From positions 62,001-126,000 of the forward strand of contig JABFQZ010000001.1 in NCBI GenBank assembly GCA_013141435.1: 64,000 bases of DNA, given 5' to 3'. Numbering within the stretch: the first letter of the stretch is position 1; the number at the start of each line of letters is the position of its first letter. The notes below the pieces were generated by a model. That model was not told the origin of the DNA, made no database searches, and saw only the letters and a program-made list of their open reading frames with translations. Source of the stretch: Ferruginibacter sp. Lineage in GTDB: Bacteria; Bacteroidota; Bacteroidia; Chitinophagales; Chitinophagaceae. Of the stretch, positions 27,301 through 35,149 are shown one piece after another. The position numbers and the translations under genes are program-made.

Positions 27301-29435
27301 TTACCGATAGTACTGTTTATTACTGGCGCACAGCAGTTATACCTACAACAGGATTAACAATTTGGAACAATTTTTCGTTTGTGTATTTAGCCAATAGCTC
27401 GGCTGGGTTTAACCAATCGCATTATTATCAGTATTTGAAGAGTACTTACGATGATAGAATATTTATGAACACTGATAGAAAATTGAAATTTAAACAATTT
27501 GATACAGAATTACAAGTTTCTAATGGTAATTATCCACCAAACGATTATCCAGTTAATTTTGTGAACCTTGGGGTTTACAGTGTAAGTAATTTTGGCAATG
27601 CTTTTAACACATTGCAATTTGTAGTTTTAGATGGAGTAACAGCTAGCCCTTTGAAAAATTTAATTACTGGTGGTCTCTACGGAAGTAACACAACATCTGC
27701 AACTAATCCAAGAGTAAATCAATTTCAATTTCCTTTTAGCACTGAGATTGAACGAAATAAAGTAGTACTTTTTTTAAATCAAATGCCAAATAATGCTACA
27801 ATTTTGTTATATCCTTTATTGTTAAATGGTTCACCAAAAAGCTTTGTTAATACTTGGTCTAATGATGCACCAGTTTCAACAAATTTATACAATACATTAA
27901 AAAGTTACGGTTTGGCAATTGATTCATTTTACAGAGACAGACCCTTGTTTTTTAAATTTGTAAAAAACAATCCTAGTCAATTATTTCAAAAAATTGGCAA
28001 TTTATCTACTGAACTAATGACTTTTCCAATTCCTATTACTATTAGCAATGTTGTGGGAGAAATTAATTCCCCACTTTATGGCCCAGCTAAAAGTTGGAGC
28101 ATGTTTCATTGGAGAGGTAATGCGGAGGAAACAGCTACAAAGGATTCAGTAACGTTTAAAATAATAGGGGTTAATAATTTAGGAGTAGAAACAACTTTAC
28201 TCTCAGTAGATTCAACAATGAAAGATGTTGATATATCTTCAATAAACGCAACATTATATCCATTTATAAAAATAAAAATGACAAATGTGGATAGTGCAAA
28301 AGCTACACCATATCAATTGCGTTATTGGAGAGTAAATTATACGCCAGTTCCCGAAGGTGCAGTAGCACCCAATATTTTGTACACAATGAAAGATACGGTG
28401 GAAGTGGGGGAACCTATTAAATTTTCGGTAGCGTTTAAAAATGTTAGTGCAATAAAATTTGATAGTTTAATGAAAATAAACCTACGTATAAAAACCAACA
28501 ATAATTTTGATAGTGTAATAAATATGGCTAGTGGTAAAATATTATTAGCTGGCGATACATTAACCGCTTTGTACACCATACCATCCGAAAATTATATTGG
28601 TAACAATACGTTATTTATCGATTTTAATCCTAATAATCACCAGCCTGAGCAAACACATGTAAATAATGTTTTGTATAAAAACTTTTATGTAAAAAGCGAT
28701 AAAATAAATCCATTGATGGATGTAACTTTTGATGGAGTACATATTCTTAATAGAGATATTGTAGCATCTAAACCCGATATACTTATAAAAATAAAAGACG
28801 AAAGTAAGTTTTTAAATTATAGAGCACAAGATACAGGCTTGTTTGAAGTGAAATTGGTTTTCCCAGATAGATCGATACATGTGTATAAATTTAATAACGA
28901 TACCATTAAATTTATACCAGCAAATATTGCTAATGGGGAAAATACTGCTACAATTAACTTAAAACCATATTTAAAAGATGATGGCGATTACGAATTATTT
29001 GTAAAAGGTAGAGACAGATCGGGCAATACCGCTGGGGCAATAGAGCACCATTCGGTATTTACGGTAATAAATAAAGCAATGATTTCTGAAATGCTTAATT
29101 ATCCAAATCCATTTACAACATCTACCGCATTTGTATTTACACTTACTGGTAGCCAAGTGCCTCAAAACTTGCGCATACAAATACTTACTATTACCGGCAA
29201 AATTGTAAAAGAAATATCTAAAGCAGAGTTAGGTCCAATACATGTAGGTAGAAATATTACCGATTATAAATGGGATGGTACAGATACTTACGGACAAAAA
29301 CTTGCTAACGGTGTTTATATATACAGGGTTATTACAAACCTTAACGGTAAATCGTTAGAAAAATACAAAGCCGATGATGATAATACAGGTAAGTATTTCA
29401 ATAAAGGCTATGGTAAAATGTATTTGATGAGATAA
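24306..29435 (+). CDS. porU2: Very large PorU2-like T9SS sortase (C25 peptidase family)
   Basis: A protein of 1709 residues with a signal peptide ending at SASAQ. Residues ~430-820 form a gingipain-type C25 cysteine peptidase domain with the catalytic pair His671 (in YFGHSSATT) and Cys701 (in NASGCTAGD). CARDB-like Ig domains follow, including LKVDELYETNNG, then a long strand-rich region. The end is a FlgD-like Ig module (NYPNPF, then KWDGTDTYGQKLANGVYIYRV), as in PorU proteins. PorU removes the C-terminal signal of T9SS cargo and attaches it to anionic LPS. Classical PorU is ~1100-1300 residues, so this fits the longer PorU2 class. It pairs with the PorV-like gene upstream. Confidence 0.85.
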   Translation: MIKKIVFPFLVFIAFSASAQFNNSWIDYSKTYYKFKLATDNICRIPQAALVSAGLGATNADYFQLWRNGQQVRLFTSVNSAPLGATDFIEFWGEMNDGKADAPLYNNPQFQLADRYSLETDTATYFLTVNSLSANLRYTTSTNTAPSASAPEPYFMRKVDMYYKNQINRGFSINYGTDVFSASYDNGEGMVSNTFTALPRTVSAPAVPLNFTENITNLNVYTSGPTNSLSVRVKGFFNSNASSRDFNIKLFNNVIYPSSTTYGVREFTLNSSNLPLSYLQNTATASFNFYALNLNPAPIPPNPSIGYPGYNPPYENLVLANIGLTYPALFNFNNEKSFYFELAASGSSNYLVIDNFNYGSTAPILYDLNTNKRYIGEIASTPGKVKFVLPASSDPIRKFILNNVEAASINSISNLAAKTFVNYNTTATRGDYIIISNPSLYNDGSGTNNVELYRAYRSTANGGGFNAKIYDVNELRDQFAFGIKTHPDAIRNFIQFIDAQYPTKPKFVFLMGKGITYYNKKAQEANPIIDKLDLVSTFGWPASDILLVSKPGTTVPIFPVGRLGAINGTEVGTYLQKVQQYEQAQQFQSPAIIDKAWMKNVMQIVGGKTPEEYNSFNIYVDNYTNILKDTFYGGHVEKFNKTSSAIIQQATNERINKLFEDGLGYINYFGHSSATTFEFNLGDPTAYNNAGKYPFFNASGCTAGDYYQFEPERLNSLSNLSDKFIFTSQRGSIGFLAGTHFGLANNLDNYNTFLHKDMAIQKYGLSFGEQMKDITIKAGGNIPTLDYASRIHLEELNLHGDPAIKIHNFAKADYVIEPQLVTVSPSIVTVADASFKVKVKMLNIGKAVSDSIRVYVKRLLPNTTVPVTLIDTLIPGIRYEDSLNLTVPINPVTDVGLNKISVMLDHTLKVDELYETNNGISTDVFIFENSLLPVYPYNYSIVNSQNITYTASTANPLIGVSNYTMEIDTTELFNSPFKKTYNKTGIGGAIEFTPANITFTDSTVYYWRTAVIPTTGLTIWNNFSFVYLANSSAGFNQSHYYQYLKSTYDDRIFMNTDRKLKFKQFDTELQVSNGNYPPNDYPVNFVNLGVYSVSNFGNAFNTLQFVVLDGVTASPLKNLITGGLYGSNTTSATNPRVNQFQFPFSTEIERNKVVLFLNQMPNNATILLYPLLLNGSPKSFVNTWSNDAPVSTNLYNTLKSYGLAIDSFYRDRPLFFKFVKNNPSQLFQKIGNLSTELMTFPIPITISNVVGEINSPLYGPAKSWSMFHWRGNAEETATKDSVTFKIIGVNNLGVETTLLSVDSTMKDVDISSINATLYPFIKIKMTNVDSAKATPYQLRYWRVNYTPVPEGAVAPNILYTMKDTVEVGEPIKFSVAFKNVSAIKFDSLMKINLRIKTNNNFDSVINMASGKILLAGDTLTALYTIPSENYIGNNTLFIDFNPNNHQPEQTHVNNVLYKNFYVKSDKINPLMDVTFDGVHILNRDIVASKPDILIKIKDESKFLNYRAQDTGLFEVKLVFPDRSIHVYKFNNDTIKFIPANIANGENTATINLKPYLKDDGDYELFVKGRDRSGNTAGAIEHHSVFTVINKAMISEMLNYPNPFTTSTAFVFTLTGSQVPQNLRIQILTITGKIVKEISKAELGPIHVGRNITDYKWDGTDTYGQKLANGVYIYRVITNLNGKSLEKYKADDDNTGKYFNKGYGKMYLMR

Positions 29436-29457
29436 ATCTTATTTTTATTAAACATCA

Positions 29458-29494
29458 TTACAAAAGCCAACTACAAAATAGTTGGCTTTTGTAA
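29458..29494 (+). terminator. Hairpin terminator after the PorU2-like gene
   Basis: A perfect 16-bp stem (TTACAAAAGCCAACTA with its complement) around a CAAAA loop, 23 bp after the stop. Confidence 0.75.
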
Positions 29495-29548
29495 TAATAT
29501 ACTTGTTTCGTTGTTTTCTTTGTATTGCTGTGTAAAATAAACTATTCG

Positions 29549-29579
29549 TTGTTTCGTTGTGCGAAACTAATTACTTTTG
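29549..29579 (+). promoter_or_regulatory. Candidate promoter for hscA
   Basis: TTG at 29549-29551 and TACTTTTG at 29572-29579 are 20 bp apart, matching the Bacteroidota TTTG-N19/20-TAnnTTTG layout. The predicted start leaves only a few nucleotides before the ATG at 29591. Confidence 0.5.
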
Positions 29580-29590
29580 CAAAAAAAAGC

Positions 29591-31447
29591 ATGGCAAAAA
29601 TTGCAATAAATATTGCTACCGGTAGTTTACAAAAAGAAGATATAATTGTGGGTATAGATTTGGGCACTACCAATAGTTTAATAGCTGCCATACATCCACA
29701 AACCAATCAGGCAATTGTATTAAAAGAACATGATGGTATTGCAATTGTACCATCGGTAATATATTTTGATAAAGGTGGAAACGTTGTTGTAGGAGATGAA
29801 GCCAAGCCTTATTTAATATCGAACCCAGAGCGTACAATTTTTTCTGTAAAAAGATTATTAGGTAAAAACTATGATGATATAAAAGCTAATGCTTCTTTTT
29901 TTTCTTATAAAATAATTGATGATGAAAATGCCAAAGAAGTAAAAATAAAAATAGATGATGTTTTTTATTCACCAATAGATTTATCGAGCCTTATTTTAAA
30001 AGAGCTTAAAAAAAGAGCCGAGCATATTTTAAAAACTCCTGTAAATAAAGCAGTAATAACTGTACCAGCCTACTTTAATGATGCCCAACGGCAAGCTACC
30101 AGAGATGCAGGTAAATTGGCTGGGTTAGATGTGCTAAGAATAATAAATGAGCCTACAGCGGCAAGTTTGGCTTATGGTATAGGTACATCAACCAAGGAAG
30201 AGAAAATTATAGCAGTTTATGATTTAGGAGGAGGCACATTTGATGTGTCTATTTTAAAATTGAGTACGGGTGTTTTCGAAGTATTATCTACTAATGGTAA
30301 TACCTATTTGGGAGGAGATGATTTTGATAGTTTAGTGGCTACTTTTTTTCAAAATCAATTAGAAATTACAGACAATGATTTAAGTGAAGATAAATCACTT
30401 GCACAAACCTTACGTTTACTAGCGGAAGATGCAAAAAAACATTTAACCAATAATGATTTTTTTGAGTCAGAAATAGTGAAAAAAAAAGTGACTATAACCA
30501 AAAAACAATTTAATGAACTTATAAAACCGTTAATAGATAAAACGATTGTTTGTTGTAAAAATGCCCTGAAGGATGCAGAATTACAAAAAAGCAATATAGA
30601 TGAAATAATAATGGTAGGTGGAAGTACCAGAGTACCTTTGGTAAAAGAAATGGTAAGTAATTATTTTGGCAAAGCTTTAAGCGATAGCGTAAATCCCGAT
30701 GAAGTAGTAGCATTAGGCGCAGCCATACAAGCCGATGTATTGGCTGGCAATAATAAAAATGTATTGTTGTTAGATATTACACCACTAAGTTTGGGAATAG
30801 AAACAGCAGGGGAGTTGATGGATGTGATAATACCAAGAAACGCAAAGATACCATCATCGGCAACAAGAGAATATACCACACAAATAGATGGACAGGTAAA
30901 TATGCGAATAAGTATTTATCAAGGCGAAAGAGATATTGTTTCCGATAACAGATTATTGGCAACAATCAACCTAAAAGGAATACCACCCATGCCAGCTGGA
31001 ATGGCCAAAGTGCAAGTGAGTTTTATTATTAATGCCGATGGCATACTTACTGTAAAAGCAAAAGAATTACGCAGTGGGGTAGAGCAGCAAATAGAAATAA
31101 AACCCCAGCTTGGTATAGATGATGAAATGGTAGAAAAAATGCTTTTAGAATCGATGAACAATGCCGAAAAAGATATTGCTACCAGAGCATTGGTAGAAGC
31201 TAGAACGGAGGCCGAACAGTTATTAAAAACTACCGAACGGTTTTTACAAAAAAATGCAAATAATTTAATAAATAATGAGCTTGCAGATACTGCTGCTGCT
31301 ATGCAAGCATTGCAATTAGCTATAACAATGAGCGATAAAAATTTAATACAAACTAAAACCGAAGCATTAAATAATATTTCGGCTCCTTATGCCGAAAGGA
31401 TAATGAACTTAGCTGTTGGAGAAGCTATGAAAGGGAGAAAAGTGTAG
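29591..31447 (+). CDS. hscA: Hsp70-type chaperone, HscA-like
   Basis: A protein of 618 residues from the ATG at 29591; a longer in-frame reading would begin inside the promoter region. The nucleotide-binding domain starts with GIDLGTTNSLIAA (~21-33) and contains VPAYFNDAQRQATRDAG, NEPTAASLAYG, DLGGGTFDVSIL and MVGGSTRVPLVKEM. The ~20-residue extension before the first strand and the total length (HscA ~616) favour HscA over DnaK. HscA with HscB hands [Fe-S] clusters from IscU to client proteins. The rest of the isc cluster is not adjacent, so a general Hsp70 role is possible. Confidence 0.88.
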   Translation: MAKIAINIATGSLQKEDIIVGIDLGTTNSLIAAIHPQTNQAIVLKEHDGIAIVPSVIYFDKGGNVVVGDEAKPYLISNPERTIFSVKRLLGKNYDDIKANASFFSYKIIDDENAKEVKIKIDDVFYSPIDLSSLILKELKKRAEHILKTPVNKAVITVPAYFNDAQRQATRDAGKLAGLDVLRIINEPTAASLAYGIGTSTKEEKIIAVYDLGGGTFDVSILKLSTGVFEVLSTNGNTYLGGDDFDSLVATFFQNQLEITDNDLSEDKSLAQTLRLLAEDAKKHLTNNDFFESEIVKKKVTITKKQFNELIKPLIDKTIVCCKNALKDAELQKSNIDEIIMVGGSTRVPLVKEMVSNYFGKALSDSVNPDEVVALGAAIQADVLAGNNKNVLLLDITPLSLGIETAGELMDVIIPRNAKIPSSATREYTTQIDGQVNMRISIYQGERDIVSDNRLLATINLKGIPPMPAGMAKVQVSFIINADGILTVKAKELRSGVEQQIEIKPQLGIDDEMVEKMLLESMNNAEKDIATRALVEARTEAEQLLKTTERFLQKNANNLINNELADTAAAMQALQLAITMSDKNLIQTKTEALNNISAPYAERIMNLAVGEAMKGRKV

Positions 31448-31486
31448 ATTATATCAAATTGAAAATGCACTGAAATTCCAAAACAA

Positions 31487-32272
31487 TTATTTTTCCAAAT
31501 CATACATTAAGTCAAATACACTTAAGACTTTTAATTGGTTAACTAAATCGTTTCGCACAAAAAATAAATTGAAACCACCCTTATTTGCAGCAATTAATTT
31601 ATACCCTTTTTTGGCTGCTAATTTAGCCATAGATAATGGCGAAGCTCCTTTTGGGTTTTTGTCTTCATACAATTCAAAAGTATTAGAGTACTTGGGTACA
31701 AAATCTTCGTTCCCTTTTTCAATCTGAACTTCGACTACAACAATTTTGGGTTTTACGACTTCCAGCGAGTGCCATATATGGTAGTCATTTCCATCTAAAT
31801 CCATTGTCATTAAATCTATTTCACCAGTCATATCAAAACTCTTCAATAATTCGTTTATATTATCAGGCTTAACAATCGTATGCAAAAATGAAAATTTACC
31901 CAGATCTTTTTTAAAATATTGGGAATAAATATATTTCCCTCTATTTAAACTTTCGATATCACCATCTATAAAACATCCGTTCCACCCATGATGAAAAGCT
32001 AAATTTGCACAGTTGCTATTTATACAATCGTTGCTCCCAATATCTATAAATGTTTTATTAGATGCACTAATATTTTTCAATAAATAAAGTAAAATTCCGT
32101 CTTCACCATCTTTAGTAAAAATATTAAAATCTGTTGAAATGATGTTAGATATAGATTTTACGAATGTATTATTCTTTATTATTGCTGTTTTGAAAATTTT
32201 ATTATAATAATAAATTCTCCAAAAATATTTTTTTATAAATGATTTTATTTCTTGAGGTATAAATCTTTTCAT
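31487..32272 (-). CDS. FkbM-like SAM-dependent methyltransferase
   Basis: A protein of 261 residues. The SAM-binding segment reads FIDIGSNDCINS, followed by HGWNGCFIDGD; LMTMDLDGNDYHIW and VVVEVQIEKG match the later strands of FkbM-type methyltransferases. There is no signal peptide. These enzymes methylate sugars in O-antigens, exopolysaccharides or glycolipids, and the acyltransferase next door supports a surface-glycan role. The acceptor is unknown. It converges on hscA and begins the accessory segment that extends to 38119. Confidence 0.78.
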   Translation of the reverse strand: MKRFIPQEIKSFIKKYFWRIYYYNKIFKTAIIKNNTFVKSISNIISTDFNIFTKDGEDGILLYLLKNISASNKTFIDIGSNDCINSNCANLAFHHGWNGCFIDGDIESLNRGKYIYSQYFKKDLGKFSFLHTIVKPDNINELLKSFDMTGEIDLMTMDLDGNDYHIWHSLEVVKPKIVVVEVQIEKGNEDFVPKYSNTFELYEDKNPKGASPLSMAKLAAKKGYKLIAANKGGFNLFFVRNDLVNQLKVLSVFDLMYDLEK

Positions 32273-32510
32273 TAAACTTTTGTAGTTTTTTTATAAAAGT
32301 AATGTTTTAAAGTAAAATTTAAAAGTATAAAAACATTTAGTTCTTTTAAGCACTCAAAAATTCACAAAAAATATAACTAAATAAATCCCTAAAATGCAAT
32401 CAGTATTTATAAAAATAGTGTGATAGTTTAACCATATAATTTAAAATAATTATAATTATTAAATTTTCATAAAATTATAAGGAAGATGAATTAAGTTTAC
32501 AATACTTATT

Positions 32511-33548
32511 ATGATTTCACAAACCGAAAGACAACAAAACAATTACGATTTTCTTCGAGTATTTGCTGCATTGTGCATAACATTTACACATTCATTTAAT
32601 TTATTGAAATTAAATGAGAAAGAGTATCTTTTAAAATTTACAAATGGAAAAATTGATTTTGCTTTTGTTGGACTTTGTATTTTCTTTTCAATAAGTGGCT
32701 ACCTCATTGCAAAAAGTGCAATTGTATCTCCTAGTTTTAAAAATTATTTATGGAAACGCTTTTTGCGAATCCAACCTATGCTTATATTAGTATGTATTTT
32801 AAGCGTTTTTATTTTGGGCCCTTTCTTTACCGAATTATCCACAAAAGAATATTTTAATAAATTTAATACTTTTGCTTATTTTAGAAACATTATGCCTCTT
32901 TTTGGAATTCAATTTGACTTGCCCGAGGTTTTTAAAAATAACATTGCTGAAGCAGGTGTTAATGGCTCAATGTGGACATTGATTGTGGAAGAAAGATTGT
33001 ATTTAATTGTAGGGCTACTTTTTTTACTCAAAGAAAAAAGACAAAATTGGTTTGTTTATTTTGTTGGGCTCTTAAATTCAGTTTGGCTGATTCATATATT
33101 TATATTCAATTACAAATTAATTGAATATCTAAATGGGGGGCATATTTTTTATGCTTTAATTTTCCTAAATTCCTCTTGCTTGTATTTACTAAATTTTGAT
33201 TTTAAAAGCAGAAAAACTATTATAATTGCGGGATCTGCATTTTTTTTATTTTTGGTTCAATATTTTTCATTAAGTCAACCAATACAAGTTGTATTAATTC
33301 CTTTAATAGTTATATCATTAGCAAATGTAAAATCAATAACTAACAACCTTGGGAAATATGGTGATTTTACTTATGGAATTTATATTTTTTCTTTTCCTAT
33401 ACAACAAATATTAGTTTCACTAAACCTAATAAATAATAATCCAATCAAACTTTTCTTTTTCACTTTGGCTATTGTAACTCCTATGTCAGTTTTGAGTTGG
33501 CATTTGTTAGAGAAGAAAATTTTGTTATTAAAGAATAGAATAGGTTAA
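32511..33548 (+). CDS. Acyltransferase 3 family membrane protein
   Basis: An integral membrane protein of 345 residues with about ten helices. It opens with NNYDFLRVFAALCITFTHSF, where the conserved R and the catalytic-type His (THSF) of the OafA/NodX-like acyltransferase-3 family are visible. FSISGYLIAKSA and YLWKRFLRIQPML follow as expected. Such enzymes O-acylate surface sugars. It is intact, unlike the acyltransferase remnant at 37658-38119, which is a different sequence. Confidence 0.9.
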   Translation: MISQTERQQNNYDFLRVFAALCITFTHSFNLLKLNEKEYLLKFTNGKIDFAFVGLCIFFSISGYLIAKSAIVSPSFKNYLWKRFLRIQPMLILVCILSVFILGPFFTELSTKEYFNKFNTFAYFRNIMPLFGIQFDLPEVFKNNIAEAGVNGSMWTLIVEERLYLIVGLLFLLKEKRQNWFVYFVGLLNSVWLIHIFIFNYKLIEYLNGGHIFYALIFLNSSCLYLLNFDFKSRKTIIIAGSAFFLFLVQYFSLSQPIQVVLIPLIVISLANVKSITNNLGKYGDFTYGIYIFSFPIQQILVSLNLINNNPIKLFFFTLAIVTPMSVLSWHLLEKKILLLKNRIG

Positions 33549-33670
33549 AGTATCTCATCAATTTTTTTGCCATAGTAGCTCCGCCTAAATTCTATTAACC
33601 AGATATTATCCTAATATATTAATCAGAGAAATGGGAAGGAATTGTTTTTTTAAATATTTAATAATCAATA

Positions 33671-33726
33671 TTTTACATTTTACATTTTACATTTTACATT
33701 TTACATTTTACATTTTACATTTTACA
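33671..33726. repeat. Eight-copy 7-bp tandem repeat (TTTTACA)n
   Basis: Eight perfect head-to-tail copies of TTTTACA lie 66 bp before the ATG of the surface-protein gene at 33793. Slippage here would move upstream DNA relative to a weak -7-like TATTTTG at about 33737. Confidence 0.9.
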
Positions 33727-33792
33727 TTTTTATAATTATTTTGTACGTAATTTAGTCAATATTATTTATTAAATATTTAAAAAATTTCGATC

Positions 33793-35115
33793 ATGAAAAA
33801 AATATATTTGGGTTTAATTGCCACATTTTTATTTTTATTTTCCTACGCTCAAAGCTGGAATTTAGTAGGAAATTCTAATGCAACTGCTACTAGTTATTTT
33901 GGTACGAGTAATAATTTTGATTTAGTTTTTAAACGTAATGGGATTATATCAGGTAGAATTACAGATATAATTACTAGAAATACTTCTTTTGGTAGTAATA
34001 CTCTTAGTGTTATTACTACAGGTATTTATAACTCTGCTTTTGGGTATAATTCTTCAGCTTTAATTACCACAGGAAGTCAGAATGCGTCACTCGGAGCACA
34101 ATCTCTCATGGAAAATACAATTGGGAATTGGAATACAGGAATTGGTAGAGGTGCGTTATCCGCTACAAATGGTAGTCATAATACCGGTGTTGGTGGTGCG
34201 GCAAATGGATACAATATTTCAGGTAACTATAATACTGCTGTTGGTAGTTTTACAATGTTTGCAAATACAACTGGGTCAATGAATTCAGCACTTGGATACG
34301 GAGCTAATCTTGGGGCCTCAAACCTAGTCAATGCTACAGCAATTGGGGCGAAATCGTTTGTAAATCAAAGTAATTCTTTGGTTTTAGGCAGTATTAATGG
34401 TATTAATGGAGCTATAGAAAGTACTAATGTTGGTATTGGCACTACTGCTCCTACAGCTCAATTACATACTACAGGAACAGTTAAATTTGGTGGCTTAAGT
34501 TTAAATTCAACACCTACAAGAGTGGTTGTGAGTGATGTAGATGGAAATATTGCCTATAAAGATGCTTCTGCATTTGTAAGTACTGCCGATGGCTCCGAAA
34601 CCAAAGTAAATGCTGGTTCTAATGTAGCAGTATCTGGCACAGGTACACAAGGAAGCCCATACATAATATCTGCAACTGTACCTACTATTCCTGTTGCTCA
34701 ATGGATACCTTCATCAATTGGAACTGATAATATAGTTAATACAAATACTGGTGCAGTAGTAGTTGGTAGTACTGTAGCTACCTTACCTGCTGGTTACAAA
34801 CTATATGTGGCTGAAGGTATATTGGCCGAAAAGGTAAAAGTAGCTTTAAAATCGAGTACAAACTGGGCTGATTATGTGTTTGATAAGAAATATAAATTGG
34901 CTACTTTATCTGAGGTTGAAACATATATTAATGCTAATAAACATTTGCCAGGCGTACTGTCTGCCAAAGAGTTAGTAAAAAATGGTGGTATTGATGTAAA
35001 CCAAATGTTTGCAAAACAAATGGAGAAAATTGAAGAATTGACTTTGTATTTAATAGAACTGAATAAAAAAATGGAAAAATTAGAGCATGAAAATAAAACT
35101 TTAAAAGCAAAGTAA
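33793..35115 (+). CDS. Repeat-rich surface protein with YadA/tail-fibre-like head repeats and C-terminal coiled coil
   Basis: A protein of 440 residues with a signal peptide ending at SYAQ. Residues ~60-200 are degenerate repeats rich in Gly, Asn, Ser and Thr (N-T-G-x-G-x-x-A-L type), like the heads of trimeric adhesins and tail-fibre proteins. A middle region reads GIGTTAPTAQLHTTGTVKFG. The C-terminal ~85 residues, from ADYVFDKKYKLATLSEVE to a Lys/Glu/Leu coiled coil, form a module common in Bacteroidota surface proteins. It has no T9SS sorting domain. It is probably an adhesin-like fibre; the T9SS subtilase gene follows after 34 nt. Confidence 0.78.
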   Translation: MKKIYLGLIATFLFLFSYAQSWNLVGNSNATATSYFGTSNNFDLVFKRNGIISGRITDIITRNTSFGSNTLSVITTGIYNSAFGYNSSALITTGSQNASLGAQSLMENTIGNWNTGIGRGALSATNGSHNTGVGGAANGYNISGNYNTAVGSFTMFANTTGSMNSALGYGANLGASNLVNATAIGAKSFVNQSNSLVLGSINGINGAIESTNVGIGTTAPTAQLHTTGTVKFGGLSLNSTPTRVVVSDVDGNIAYKDASAFVSTADGSETKVNAGSNVAVSGTGTQGSPYIISATVPTIPVAQWIPSSIGTDNIVNTNTGAVVVGSTVATLPAGYKLYVAEGILAEKVKVALKSSTNWADYVFDKKYKLATLSEVETYINANKHLPGVLSAKELVKNGGIDVNQMFAKQMEKIEELTLYLIELNKKMEKLEHENKTLKAK

Positions 35116-35149
35116 TAAAAGTACAAGCAATTTCTATAAATTAAATTGA

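Noticed and set aside
33671-33726. A CRISPR array.
   Set aside because: The units are 7 bp with no spacers; it is a simple tandem repeat.
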